Positions 25,428 to 35,244 of a stretch of 45,174 nt of DNA are shown here, piece by piece; position 1 is the first letter of the stretch; the number at the start of each line of letters is the position of its first letter. The position numbers and the translations under genes are program-made. The notes under the pieces were generated by a model that did not search any database, was not told the DNA's origin, and worked only from the letters and a program-made list of their open reading frames with translations. The stretch is from Candidatus Thorarchaeota archaeon (GTDB lineage: Archaea; Asgardarchaeota; Thorarchaeia; Thorarchaeales; Thorarchaeaceae). Location of the stretch: positions 1 to 45,174 of the forward strand of contig SDOA01000018.1 in assembly GCA_004524595.1 (NCBI GenBank). The letters run 5' to 3'.

Positions 25428-27917
25428 TTACTTCTTCTTCATGATTACAACAATGACTATGATGATTAGACCGGCACCAGCAGCAAGCACAATTGTGATT
25501 GGCACACCAAGAATCTCTCCATCCCACCATGCATCGCTAACGATGCTTACAATCTCTCCTGTTGCAGATGCAGTATAGAAGGCGGCTCCATTCCAGCTCT
25601 CTATGGCAGCTGGGTTAAATGAGGTAAGGGTGGCATTGAAGTAACATAGGATTGCTGGGACTTCCATATAAGAACCTAGAATCTCAGGTGATATCTGGCA
25701 TGTCATTGTCCAAGTATCTCCAGGTGCCAGAGATGCTCTGTTCCAGTAGTATTGTTTGTCAGTGTTTATGCCCATACTAACACCATCGAGCACCTTGAGA
25801 TCGTATGCTGTTCCTGTTCCAATATTTGTCACTGTTAAAACAACATCAACTGTAGTGTCAATGGCTAATCTGTTGGGGAGTGCTTTGTCGATTATAAGAT
25901 GTGGTCCTTCATAGGTCACACTGTTGATACTAAGGTCAAAGGTGAGGACAATGTCTGAGGTCGATAACTCGTAGAGTGCTGGTTCAATCTCTGGATCATA
26001 TACAAACATTCCTGTAATTGGTAGATTGATGCACATCATATAGTCGTATTCGATCATAAAACTGGAATACATATTAGCCATGAAATAAGGGACGACCTCT
26101 TCAGCTAAATGGCTCGGATTTATCATAGATGCGATTGCAGCCTTGATAGCACTAGTATCATTTGTAAAGTCAGCCATGGCATCCCAGAGACCTTGAAGTA
26201 CCAGACCAAAGTGGTCTTCGATCAGGTCTGCGAATGCCTCCTTTGTTGCATAACTAGATGGCAGTTCTGAACCAGTGAAGTTTGCCAACATGTCCTCTAT
26301 ATTATTGATGTAACCATTGAGGAATGCCTCTAAGACGACTGGATCACTATAGGTTGTATTCACTAGGATATCAAAGAGATGATAGCTATCAAAGCAGTCG
26401 ATGAAAGCTTCGATTAATGCCAGCATTGGGTCAGTCTCGAATGTGGTATCATCGATCCTATCCATAAGGCTGTCTGGATTAATTCCTGCCTTGTCAAAGA
26501 TTGCTCTTAAGAGGTCTTGATTCACTTCTTCGACAGGACTACCCATTGTCATCATAGACCAATCGTAATCTATGATATACTCTCTCAAATCTGGGTATTC
26601 ATATCCTGGTGTTCCCCATAGACCGTCGATGATATAATCGAACATGTGGGGGTCCATATATGAAATACCTTCATTGATCGCATATGCATACATGAAGGGA
26701 TACTGGACCATCATTGCCTCCATTATCTCTTCAATTGTAGAATCTCCTGCGATTGATCCAAATGGAACGTATATTGGATACTCTGATTCAAAGGAGAAGT
26801 CTTGATCCACACAGTCCCAATCCACTGGAATTCCTGATATCGATAGTTCCGGTGGGGTCACTGCACCAATTGCGGATATTGAGTTGATCGACGACACTTG
26901 GGACATCTTGCTCTCAATATTGCCTACGTGACCAACATGTTGTTTGAGTGAATAGGTCTCTTGCCCAGCTCCGTTAGAGATGTAGTTCACATCACTAAAG
27001 CCAGCAACAGATATTATTCCGGTCTGGAACGATTCAATTCTATCGGGATAAGAAGCATCTGCTCGAACAAACGCTCTGCCCATAGTACTTAACATATAGA
27101 CTGGATTGTTATAATTATAGTAACTGTAATAATTATTGTATTCTGATACATGATGGAATGTGAGTGTTTCTGAAAAGGAGGACTCTGCTAAAGGCCATCT
27201 GTTGCCTCCTACTAGGTCCATAAAACCTCCCAGTTCACTGCATCTATCTTGCATGGCATTTAGAGCAGTATTGCCCTGGGCAGAGGTAAGGATACCCATA
27301 TATTGAATGATAAAGAAGTCAACATAATCCCAAACATTGGAATATTCATCATAATAATAATATACATAGTTTGCCTGTCTAACTGTACTTAGACGGTCAA
27401 AATTGATACCCAAGTCTGCTTCATAGACAGCTACAACCTCTTCTGCAAGAGTTACAGCCTCTTCAAAGCTAAGACTTGTGATATAGATATTCTCTTTTAT
27501 TGCCGGTAGAACGACAATTGGACTGACCATCAAAGTCAACGCTGCTATTGGACTACCCACAACACCATTTGGGAATACAGACCGACTTCCGACTTCCAAT
27601 TGTGCAAAACTGACAAAACCATCTTTCAAGGCTGTCTGTTCTGCAACAACATCTTGAACATCCAGAGCAAAATCATATCCATAATAACTTGCATTCTGGA
27701 ATGATCCTATAGCATTTCTGACAGTACCCCATCTATCAATCTCTGTGACTATGGCCTCAATAGTTCCAATTCGATTGAAATCTTCTTGCGCAGCAGGTGC
27801 TGAATTTCCTACTGGGGCCTTCACTTCGTTGATCAGTGGAGTGCTATGTAATGCCGCTATTGGGATGATTAGTATCGTGACTAGCACAGCCACGAGTATA
27901 CCCCTCAGACGATTCAT
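25428..27917 (-). CDS. Large surface protein with C-terminal membrane anchor
   Basis: An 829-residue secreted protein. The signal peptide begins with MNRLRGILV and has a hydrophobic core to about residue 25. The extracellular part of some 760 residues is rich in Tyr, Asn, Asp and Ser (for example YNNYYSYYNYNNPVYML). A late segment (about 640-740) resembles an immunoglobulin-like/CARDB-type beta-domain (VDVVLTVTNIGTGTAYDLKV). One transmembrane helix at the end (GVPITIVLAAGAGLIIIVIV) is followed by MKKK. There is no enzyme motif. The frame runs back to 27950, but the ATG at 27917 has GGGGGT 7 nt upstream and starts the signal peptide. It is divergent from an FtsX permease gene, which may handle it or act beside it. 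Confidence 0.8.
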   Translation of the reverse strand: MNRLRGILVAVLVTILIIPIAALHSTPLINEVKAPVGNSAPAAQEDFNRIGTIEAIVTEIDRWGTVRNAIGSFQNASYYGYDFALDVQDVVAEQTALKDGFVSFAQLEVGSRSVFPNGVVGSPIAALTLMVSPIVVLPAIKENIYITSLSFEEAVTLAEEVVAVYEADLGINFDRLSTVRQANYVYYYYDEYSNVWDYVDFFIIQYMGILTSAQGNTALNAMQDRCSELGGFMDLVGGNRWPLAESSFSETLTFHHVSEYNNYYSYYNYNNPVYMLSTMGRAFVRADASYPDRIESFQTGIISVAGFSDVNYISNGAGQETYSLKQHVGHVGNIESKMSQVSSINSISAIGAVTPPELSISGIPVDWDCVDQDFSFESEYPIYVPFGSIAGDSTIEEIMEAMMVQYPFMYAYAINEGISYMDPHMFDYIIDGLWGTPGYEYPDLREYIIDYDWSMMTMGSPVEEVNQDLLRAIFDKAGINPDSLMDRIDDTTFETDPMLALIEAFIDCFDSYHLFDILVNTTYSDPVVLEAFLNGYINNIEDMLANFTGSELPSSYATKEAFADLIEDHFGLVLQGLWDAMADFTNDTSAIKAAIASMINPSHLAEEVVPYFMANMYSSFMIEYDYMMCINLPITGMFVYDPEIEPALYELSTSDIVLTFDLSINSVTYEGPHLIIDKALPNRLAIDTTVDVVLTVTNIGTGTAYDLKVLDGVSMGINTDKQYYWNRASLAPGDTWTMTCQISPEILGSYMEVPAILCYFNATLTSFNPAAIESWNGAAFYTASATGEIVSIVSDAWWDGEILGVPITIVLAAGAGLIIIVIVVIMKKK

Positions 27918-27924
27918 TTTATAT

Positions 27925-27930
27925 ACCCCC
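27925..27930 (-). promoter_or_regulatory. GGGGGT ribosome-binding site of the surface protein
   Basis: GGGGGT 7 nt before the ATG at 27917 would pair with the 3' end of 16S rRNA (a GGAGGT-like site with one G:U pair). It decides against the upstream GTG at 27950. The same variant precedes the divergent permease gene. Confidence 0.5.
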
Positions 27931-28068
27931 AAGGACGCACTCTGTTTCACACGCCCTTGATACCAAATACTCAGTATGAACAGATAAAAGGTTAGTGGGA
28001 AACAGCCACAATGAAACTTAAATCCATCAAACAGATGAGAACATCTATCAAGAGTCAGGTCTGCTGTT

Positions 28069-28074
28069 GGGGGT
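28069..28074 (+). promoter_or_regulatory. GGGGGT ribosome-binding site of the FtsX permease
   Basis: GGGGGT 6 nt before the GTG at 28081. Together with the mirror site at 27925-27930 it is a variant of the GAGGT-type sites used by most genes here. Confidence 0.5.
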
Positions 28075-28080
28075 CTTTGT

Positions 28081-30678
28081 GTGCTGACAAGCTATGCAAG
28101 TCTTGGACTGAAATTTGCTTTAAGACGTAGACGTGCAGCAATCTTTACAATACTCTCTATTGGTATCTCAGTCAGTCTAATAATTTCAGCCTCTTCGGTG
28201 GCATCTTCTCTTAGAGTCAATACTGCTCAATATATACGAGACACAACATCTCCTGTGGACATTACTATCTCCTCAACAAAATTCTCATCACCTATCAGTT
28301 ACGATATGATGACCTCTATCGAGCATGCTCAACACGTGGTAACTATCACTCCTCGTATTGAAGAGACTGTACAATTACAAATTGGCAATTCATCTACAAG
28401 TCTAATTCTCATAGGCCTAGATATTGAAAAAGAGGAGAATATTGGGAGTATTAGTGTTTCAGACGGATCTTCAGAAATCAATGGGTCCTATTGTTTCATG
28501 ACCGATTCAGTGATGCAAGCTGCAAATCTCTCAGTAGGTCAACATATTCAATTATACACCTCTGCCGGAATTTACTACTTTGATATTCTAGGGTCTGGAA
28601 ACGCACTTGATAAGGGTGTCATCGGTCCAGCTGTCTTCATCCACATCGAAAAAGCTTGGTCCATATATCAAACCCGTTATCCAAATAGATCTTCTAATAA
28701 ACTCCTTCTACAACTTGACAATGTTCTTGCAATCCCTGTGACAGTGAATCGTCTAGAAGTATTCCTTGGAGAAGATTTCGTCATATCAAACCAAAAGTCC
28801 TACAATCTCTTTATCATGTCGCTCTTTCTAAACCAAGCTAATGTCATTCTTGGTTCTTTGGTAATTGGAGCACTTTTTGTTGCAGCTCTTAGGGTGTTTT
28901 CTTCATATTCTCTTATCTTCTCTGAAAGAAAGTTCGAGAATGGTCTTATACGGGCATATGGAGCATCACGGTCTCAGGTCTTTATGGTGTTACTATCAGA
29001 GATTGGCATAGTTGGCGTAGCTGGAGCTTTCATTGGTACTATTATCGGTGTCTTTACAAATAATATACTAACTAGTCTTGCAAGTTCGATTCTGATAATT
29101 CAGAGTCCCATCAATGCTGATGTCTTTCTTAAAGCTTCGATTCCTATCAATCCATCAATTATTCTGATGTCTGGATTGATTGGTTTTTTGTTGTCTTTAG
29201 TCGCAGGCATTTTTCCGGCACTCATAGCAACACGACAACCCGTAGTTGAGAGCCTTAGGCAATCTTTTTCTGGTGTAGCTGCACCTATCTCTCTTCCAAT
29301 TGATATTGGGAACGCTGTAAAGAGGATATTCTTGATTGTTGGTGGACTTCTCTCAATTCTAGTAGCTGCACAGATCACTTCTGATGTCTTTCATATCGGT
29401 CTTCTTCGAAATGACTGGGTCCGTCTTCTTGCTATACCAGTATTTATCCTTCTGACCGCTGGGTTCTCTGACAAGCTGACCCGACCTTCATCAATGATTG
29501 AAGCAATCCGACGTCGTACAACACCTCTGATTGGTAAATTATTCACCACAAGCCTGAAACGTCGTTTTGCAGGAGCTCTACTAGTTTTCAATCTGTTCGT
29601 ATCAATCTCTGTGATACTTCTACTCTCTTCTAATATAAGCTACTCCCTCACCACATCATGGGAAAATACACTTGGTCTACAAAGTTCATCTACAAATGTT
29701 GTGGCATATTTAGACGATACAGCAACAAACGAGTCTATTGAACAAATCAAAAGTCAACACAACATTACATCACTAACAGAGTTGAGCAACAAGTTTGAAT
29801 TCGTCAGCTATCAGAGCAATGTCCAGTTTGCTTTGATTTTTGGGGTTGATCCACAACCATTTCAGAGACTTGCTTCTATAGGAATAGTGGACTCTCTTGA
29901 TTATTCAGTGGGTCTCTCGATTCTTGACATGTCAGATGATGTGTGTGTCATCTCTGATTATGCTGCAGAATCACTAGGGGTGCAATTAGGTCAAAAGATT
30001 TCGGTTGCTGATAGAACCAATTTGACTGTCGTAGCGATTTGTGAATCATCTGCGCCACTATTTCTCTTTACCTTTGTAAACCCGCTCTTCATTCTTGTAG
30101 ACCTTGATACTTGGTCTTCTGTAGTGAATGAGCCATTTAGACCAGATGGCATTCTGCTTGACAGTCAATCTCCAGAAACTACAGTTGCTAACCTGGCAAT
30201 ACTTCCTGGTGTCTATCCTGTTTTAGTTTCTTCAATAGTACTTGACTATTCGAGAGCTCTCACCTCATTCCGTTTTACACTTGATATAAGTCTTGGACTT
30301 CTTCTGGCTACCGCTGTGACTAGTGCTGTGTTGAGTGGTTGGTCAGCTGCTACAGCTAGAAGGCGGGAGATTGGAATGCTGCGAGCACTTGGAATGGATG
30401 AGAAAGATGTAGCTAAATTTCTCACGCTGGAGGGTGCTGTACCGATGCTATGTGGAACTATCTGTGGCATTATTGTTGGCATTCTAGCAAATATTTCTCT
30501 GATTGATATCATAATGCATCTATCAAACGGTCAATTTGCACTAGTGGATTATCGCACAACTATATTCCTCATCATATCCTTGATTCTTTCCCTTATCGTG
30601 TTATATTATGCGAGCCTCAGGGCAACTCGTGCTCCTACGATAGATTTGCTGACAAATCGTCAGAGAATAATTAGGTGA
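28081..30678 (+). CDS. FtsX/MacB-type ABC permease without adjacent ATPase
   Basis: An 865-residue permease with two FtsX domains. An N-terminal helix (about 16-40) leads to an extracellular domain of about 200 residues. The first FtsX domain (about 255-400) has the coupling loop ENGLIRAYGASRSQVF. A basic stretch with two helices follows near 415-520, then a second extracellular domain. The second FtsX domain (about 735-850) has the loop REIGMLRALGMDEKDV. The plan is the same as the pair at 11307-17153 but shorter. No ATPase gene lies next to it, so it must borrow one, or the ATPase lies elsewhere. Start GTG at 28081 is supported by a GGGGGT 6 nt upstream. Confidence 0.88.
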   Translation: MLTSYASLGLKFALRRRRAAIFTILSIGISVSLIISASSVASSLRVNTAQYIRDTTSPVDITISSTKFSSPISYDMMTSIEHAQHVVTITPRIEETVQLQIGNSSTSLILIGLDIEKEENIGSISVSDGSSEINGSYCFMTDSVMQAANLSVGQHIQLYTSAGIYYFDILGSGNALDKGVIGPAVFIHIEKAWSIYQTRYPNRSSNKLLLQLDNVLAIPVTVNRLEVFLGEDFVISNQKSYNLFIMSLFLNQANVILGSLVIGALFVAALRVFSSYSLIFSERKFENGLIRAYGASRSQVFMVLLSEIGIVGVAGAFIGTIIGVFTNNILTSLASSILIIQSPINADVFLKASIPINPSIILMSGLIGFLLSLVAGIFPALIATRQPVVESLRQSFSGVAAPISLPIDIGNAVKRIFLIVGGLLSILVAAQITSDVFHIGLLRNDWVRLLAIPVFILLTAGFSDKLTRPSSMIEAIRRRTTPLIGKLFTTSLKRRFAGALLVFNLFVSISVILLLSSNISYSLTTSWENTLGLQSSSTNVVAYLDDTATNESIEQIKSQHNITSLTELSNKFEFVSYQSNVQFALIFGVDPQPFQRLASIGIVDSLDYSVGLSILDMSDDVCVISDYAAESLGVQLGQKISVADRTNLTVVAICESSAPLFLFTFVNPLFILVDLDTWSSVVNEPFRPDGILLDSQSPETTVANLAILPGVYPVLVSSIVLDYSRALTSFRFTLDISLGLLLATAVTSAVLSGWSAATARRREIGMLRALGMDEKDVAKFLTLEGAVPMLCGTICGIIVGILANISLIDIIMHLSNGQFALVDYRTTIFLIISLILSLIVLYYASLRATRAPTIDLLTNRQRIIR

Positions 30679-30707
30679 TTCAATACATTACTCTCTTGGC
30701 TTCTATT

Positions 30708-31529
30708 TCATACTCCCCGATGCCAGTATTGTCTATCGCCTTTTTCTCCATCGATGTCCGACAAAATCTTCACAGCTTCATTTCCACATTTTATGACATC
30801 TAATTCTCCCTTGACCGCAAATTCGTCCTTAACACGATTAGCATAGACTGCACAAGCTGCTCCTGTTCTAAAACCATAGATATTGCCAAGTGTGAATAGA
30901 GTAGCAGCCTCCATCTCAAAGTTTACCACATTTGCTTTGGTCAGGTCCTCTATCAACGTTTCACTCATACTTTGAGTATATCCACCGAAACCTGGTCGTG
31001 ACTGTCCAAGATAGAATGAATCTGTTGAGGCAGATATTCCAAGATGGTATTTTAATCCTAATGAATCTGCAGCCTCGATGAAAGCAAGTACGACTTCATA
31101 GGATGCAGAGGCTGGATACTCAGGTCTAACATACTGCTTACTTGTTCCTTCCAGTCGCACTGCTGCTGTAGAAATAATGATATCTCCAATCTCAATATCT
31201 TTCTTTAGCGTAGCACAGGATCCAATCCGAAGAAATGTTTCCGCTCCTACGTTAGCCAACTCTTCTATAACTATCGCAGTCCCAGGTCCTCCTATTCCAG
31301 TTGAACAGGCTGATATTTCTGCGCCTTTGTATATTCCCGTGTGTGTGACGAATTGTCTGTGTTCTGCAACTTTTCTGGAAGAGTCCCATAATGAACTGAT
31401 CTTCTCTACCCGCTGAGGATCTCCAGGGATAAGGACTGACTTGGCGATCTCTCCCTCTGTTACCTCAAGATGATATTGCTCCCTATCTTCCGTAATTGGA
31501 CGTGTTGCAGAAACCTTCTTACCTGTCAT
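30708..31529 (-). CDS. udp: Uridine/purine nucleoside phosphorylase
   Basis: A 273-residue nucleoside phosphorylase of the PNP/UDP family 1, which splits uridine or purine nucleosides with phosphate into base and ribose-1-phosphate. The phosphate loop is LIPGDPQRVEKI, followed by STGIGGPGTAIVIEEL, RIGSCATL and the substrate-binding VNFEMEAATLFTLG. The sequence looks most like archaeal/bacterial uridine phosphorylases. I chose the ATG at 31529; the frame extends to 31559. It faces away from the aldolase gene and converges on the FtsX permease. It likely feeds ribose-phosphate into central carbon metabolism. Confidence 0.9.
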   Translation of the reverse strand: MTGKKVSATRPITEDREQYHLEVTEGEIAKSVLIPGDPQRVEKISSLWDSSRKVAEHRQFVTHTGIYKGAEISACSTGIGGPGTAIVIEELANVGAETFLRIGSCATLKKDIEIGDIIISTAAVRLEGTSKQYVRPEYPASASYEVVLAFIEAADSLGLKYHLGISASTDSFYLGQSRPGFGGYTQSMSETLIEDLTKANVVNFEMEAATLFTLGNIYGFRTGAACAVYANRVKDEFAVKGELDVIKCGNEAVKILSDIDGEKGDRQYWHRGV

Positions 31530-31649
31530 TGAAACCACTAGAATTAAACTATTATACAATGATATGTTCCTTTCGCATCAGTATGTTTAACACGCTAAGC
31601 ATATAGGAAGAAGGAACCATCAAACAATAATGCTCTGAGGTTCGTGATT

Positions 31650-32537
31650 ATGAACAGGCTTGATGAACTCCACCATCTTAGTTTAGGAAAAAGAGTCCGA
31701 TTACATAGAATGATGTATGAGCATGGACCTGGTAATGGTAGACTGATGATTCTCCCTATCGATCAGGGATTGGAACACGGTCCTGTTGACTTCTTTTCAA
31801 ATCCTCCCTCTGCAGATCCCGAATTCCAATTCAAACTGGCTGTTGAGGGTGGATATTCAGGAATTGCATTGCATCTTGGACTTGCTGAGAAATATGCCCC
31901 AAAGTATGCTGGTAAGATACCAATCGTCTTGAAGATTAATGGGAAGACACGCATTCCTCCAGCAAATGCCCCCGTCTCTCCAATGACTGGGTCTGTTGAA
32001 GATGCAGTGAGAATTGGAGCTGACGCTATTGGATATACCCTCTACGTGGGCAGTCCCAATCAGGTGACTGATTTTACACAATTTCGAGATGTCAAACGGG
32101 ATGCAGAACGTTATGGAATGCCTATCATCATGTGGTCGTATCCTCGCGGAGAAGCTGTTGACAAGAAAGGTGGTCGCGACTCACTCTATGCAATTGATTA
32201 TGCTGCAAGAGTAGCAGATGAATTAGGAGCTGATGTGGTCAAGCTAAATGTTCCTGAGGATGATTCCAAGACAAGATCACAACAACCAAAACCATACGAC
32301 TCTTTAGAACTCAGTTATGAGGAAAGAGTTCGCAAAGTTGTGAAAACTGCAGGAAAGTGTTTAGTGCTCTTCTCTGGCGGTGGAATGATGAGTGATGATG
32401 AGGTTATTAGAAGAGCGAAAGTATGTCTTGAAGAAGGTGCTGCTGGCCTTATCTTTGGTAGGAATCTCTGGCAACGAGAATGGAATGATGCACTAGCAAT
32501 GACAAAACGACTGAAGGACATGATATCCAGTCTATGA
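31650..32537 (+). CDS. fba: Class I fructose-1,6-bisphosphate aldolase, archaeal (DhnA) type
   Basis: A 295-residue Schiff-base aldolase that reversibly splits fructose-1,6-bisphosphate. The DhnA-type family signature begins with ILPIDQGLEHGPVDFF. The Schiff-base lysine is Lys198 in GADVVKLNVPED, the proton donor Tyr164 in WSYPRGEA, and the phosphate-binding Gly-rich loop is LFSGGGMMSDDE, then GLIFGRNLWQ. All are intact. GAGGT lies 8 nt before the ATG at 31650, which decides against the GTG at 31644. The next gene encodes the bifunctional aldolase/phosphatase, so two enzymes with aldolase activity are neighbours. Confidence 0.93.
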   Translation: MNRLDELHHLSLGKRVRLHRMMYEHGPGNGRLMILPIDQGLEHGPVDFFSNPPSADPEFQFKLAVEGGYSGIALHLGLAEKYAPKYAGKIPIVLKINGKTRIPPANAPVSPMTGSVEDAVRIGADAIGYTLYVGSPNQVTDFTQFRDVKRDAERYGMPIIMWSYPRGEAVDKKGGRDSLYAIDYAARVADELGADVVKLNVPEDDSKTRSQQPKPYDSLELSYEERVRKVVKTAGKCLVLFSGGGMMSDDEVIRRAKVCLEEGAAGLIFGRNLWQREWNDALAMTKRLKDMISSL

Positions 32538-32664
32538 TTGCACACTCAGTCCATTTGGAGGTATTGAATAAGAACTATTATATGGGTAAAGAATAGTCCA
32601 AGGTCTCAGCAGAGCATGCTTTTTAGTGACTCTGAATGGAAAAATAATCAATTGAAGGAGCGAG

Positions 32665-33795
32665 ATGCGAATGGTTGAGACCACCATTAGCGTGATTAAA
32701 GCAGACATTGGCTCACTAGCTGGGCATGTAATTGTTCCCGATTTCCTTCTTGAACTAGCTAGGAAATCGATGAAGGAAGCTGTTGAGAAGAAGATTATCA
32801 ATGACTTCTATGTCGCCAACGCAGGTGATGATCTTGAACTCATCATGACACATAATAAAGGAGAAGGTAATGAAGAAGTTCACAAACTAGCTTGGGACAC
32901 CTTCATCAAAGGCACAGAGCTTGCACGAAAGAACAAGATCTATGCTGCAGGCCAAGATATACTCGCTGATACATTTAGTGGGAATGTCAAGGGCCTGGGT
33001 CCTGGTTCTGCTGAGATGACTTTCGAGGAAAGGCTGTCCGAACCTATTGCTGTCTTCATGGCTGATAAGACAGAACCTGGTGCATATAATCTACCACTCT
33101 TCAAGATCTTTGCAGATCCTTTCAATACTGCAGGACTAGTCATTGACCCGAATTTGCATGATGGATTTAGATTCGTCATTCAGGACATCATGAAAGATAT
33201 TCCATGTTACATTGAGATGAAAGCCCCCGAAGAGATGTACGACATTCTTGCACTTCTTGGAAGTACTGGTAGATATACAATCAAGAAGATCTATAGATAC
33301 GATGGAATGATTACTGCGTCTGTAAGCACAGACAAGCTTCATGCTGTCGCAGGCAAATATGTCGGGAAAGATGATCCCGTTGCTATCGTCAGAGCTCACT
33401 CTGGCTTGCCAGCTATGGGTGAGGTCCTTGAGGCATTTACACTTCCACACCTTGTATCTGGTTGGATGAGAGGTTCACATGCCGGTCCATTATTGCCAGT
33501 TGGTCTAAAGGACTCACGATGTACCCGATTTGATGGGCCTCCCAGAGTTATTGCACTTGGTTTCCAAGTATCAAATGGGATGTTAGTAGGGCCTGTAGAC
33601 TTGTTTGATGATGTAGCCTTTGACATTAGCCGACAACGTGGAATGGAAATGGCAGACTACTTGCGCAGACACGGACCTTTCCAGCCACATAGACTCAGTG
33701 ATGACCAGATGGAGTACACTTCGTTGCCCAAGGTATTAACTAAATGCCAAACCCGATTTACTGAAATAGAGCCTAAGATTGAATACAAAGAATAA
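32665..33795 (+). CDS. fbp: Fructose-1,6-bisphosphate aldolase/phosphatase (FBPase class V)
   Basis: A 376-residue bifunctional enzyme of archaeal gluconeogenesis: it joins the triose phosphates and removes the 1-phosphate to give fructose-6-phosphate. The Schiff-base lysine and metal aspartates are in the family core KYVGKDDPVAIVR. Other ligands are in SVIKADIGSLAGH, NAGDDLELIMTH and AAGQDILADTFSGN, all intact. GGAG stands 4 nt before the ATG. The last 25 codons, from Thr at 33718 (TSLPKVLTKCQTRF onward), are the target of the duplications downstream: two further 3' ends of this gene lie at 35219 and 37255. The live gene's tail differs from both of them (EPKIEYKE against EEEIVPKG and KDTSNSAE). 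Confidence 0.95.
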   Translation: MRMVETTISVIKADIGSLAGHVIVPDFLLELARKSMKEAVEKKIINDFYVANAGDDLELIMTHNKGEGNEEVHKLAWDTFIKGTELARKNKIYAAGQDILADTFSGNVKGLGPGSAEMTFEERLSEPIAVFMADKTEPGAYNLPLFKIFADPFNTAGLVIDPNLHDGFRFVIQDIMKDIPCYIEMKAPEEMYDILALLGSTGRYTIKKIYRYDGMITASVSTDKLHAVAGKYVGKDDPVAIVRAHSGLPAMGEVLEAFTLPHLVSGWMRGSHAGPLLPVGLKDSRCTRFDGPPRVIALGFQVSNGMLVGPVDLFDDVAFDISRQRGMEMADYLRRHGPFQPHRLSDDQMEYTSLPKVLTKCQTRFTEIEPKIEYKE

Positions 33796-33823
33796 GAAGA
33801 TGGTTGATACCGGTGAATGGATT

Positions 33824-33857
33824 TTGAAAGAGGGATTTGAAAAAATACCTCTTTCAA
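33824..33857 (+). terminator. Terminator hairpin after the live fbp gene
   Basis: TTGAAAGAGG (33824-33833) and CCTCTTTCAA (33848-33857) make a perfect 10-bp stem with a 14-nt A-rich loop, 29 nt after the fbp stop. It differs in sequence from the terminators after the two orphan fbp ends. Confidence 0.55.
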
Positions 33858-33899
33858 CCCTTTAGAGGTAAGAACTTAGGGAATAATCACACGAAAGAA

Positions 33900-35244
33900 T
33901 GCGATGAAAACTCAGAGTCCAATGAAAGAAACCTCGATAGAGAATATCCGAAATCAAGATTTGTTGTTTCGGTAAGTGAATGTAGAAGAATTAGGAATGA
34001 TTTAATTAAAAGACTTGATGGGTTGACGGGAATCAATGATATAGAAACTCGATTGGGAACTCTTCTTAGCAAATGAAGTCCGCCAATGGGGGGATTTTGA
34101 AAAAGATTTAGAAATTGCAAGCAAATTCCTCCAGCTTCCTGATCTCCTTAAGGAAGGCAATAAGGTCTCTGAAATTGCATCTAGATTGAATATCAGAACA
34201 GAACGCGTTTACTCATGGATCCGTGATTCAACTATGCCAAGAGTGTTGAATATTGTTCTTTCTATCCCATTGGAAGAGCTCAAACCCGGATACAAATGGC
34301 TACCACTGATAGTGAAAGGTCGCTCCTTTTCTAGATATATCCAAGTTCCTTCAGAGATATCAGGTGAAGAGGATTTTACTACTATATTGAATCAATTGGA
34401 AACGGTAGATTCTCCGATGATGCAAGAATATGAGGAGAAGTTTGGTAGAATGAGTAAATCCAATTCATTGATGTACCTCATAGGATTGTACATATCCGAC
34501 GGCTCATCAGTTTCTCATCCGACCACCCAGTCAGTTGGTCTTGTTTCCAGTTCTGAATACAGCTGGTGTGATGATTTATGTCAGGCATTTGGGTATTCTC
34601 TTGGGAAGATTGGAATATTTACGCATCGAATAAAGGATAAAGAGATCACAAATTCAGAGGGACGCACAATTCAATTACAGCAATGGCTAAGTTCAACATC
34701 ACCGTTCTTACTATATCTAGGAAAGGTATTATTGGGTATTGATTCAAGCGCAAAGACACATTCTGAGATTAATCTTAATTGGATTGACAAAGTACCCATC
34801 TCCTGGAAAATCTCTCTTCTACAGGGGATTACCGATGGGGATGGATTTGTATCGAATAATTGGTATGTAGGCATATCATCCAAAAATCATCAAGAGCCAA
34901 TCACACAACTTCTGTAATCTCTTGGAATCCATTCGAAAGGATACACTGGAGAGCTTCGTATCACTAAGAAAGAAGACATTAAGAGGATTGGAAACTTCAT
35001 GTTTAGACATGCTCTAAGTCGCCAAGAAGAACTGCAAAATCTATGCACACGAATTGAGAATGTCAAAAATACCCCTTATTCTAAAGAAGAAATACAATTA
35101 ATGATTGACCTTAGAAAAAAGGGACTCTCATTTGGTCGCATCTCTGAAAAACTTTGGGAGCAATATAATATTTCTAGGCGACCAAGCTGCCTTGCTAAAA
35201 AATATTGCAAAATTTTCCACAACTCTACCGAAAGCCCTCACTAG
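33900..35244 (+). pseudogene. Broken LAGLIDADG homing-endonuclease gene
   Basis: Remnant of a homing endonuclease, which cuts a specific site in a recipient chromosome so the gene is copied there. One frame holds, in order: WELFLANEVRQWGDFEKDL (from 34051), a helix-turn-helix (VSEIASRLNIRTERVYSWI, about 34160-34217), the first LAGLIDADG helix LIGLYISDG (34477-34503), the second, LLQGITDGDG (34816-34845), and a C-terminal helical region with FGRISEKLW. It is interrupted by TAA at 34915-34917; the same frame resumes at once (SLGIHSKGYTGELRIT). A TAG at 34042 and a probable frameshift break the N-terminus, whose possible continuation, SECRRIRNDLIKRLDG, lies in another frame. No start codon precedes the HTH. 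The last codons run into the orphan fbp end. Confidence 0.8.

Noticed and set aside
33837..34076. Open frame of 79 codons after fbp
   Set aside because: It begins inside a terminator hairpin. Only its later part looks protein-like, and that part is best read as a frameshifted N-terminus of the endonuclease remnant.
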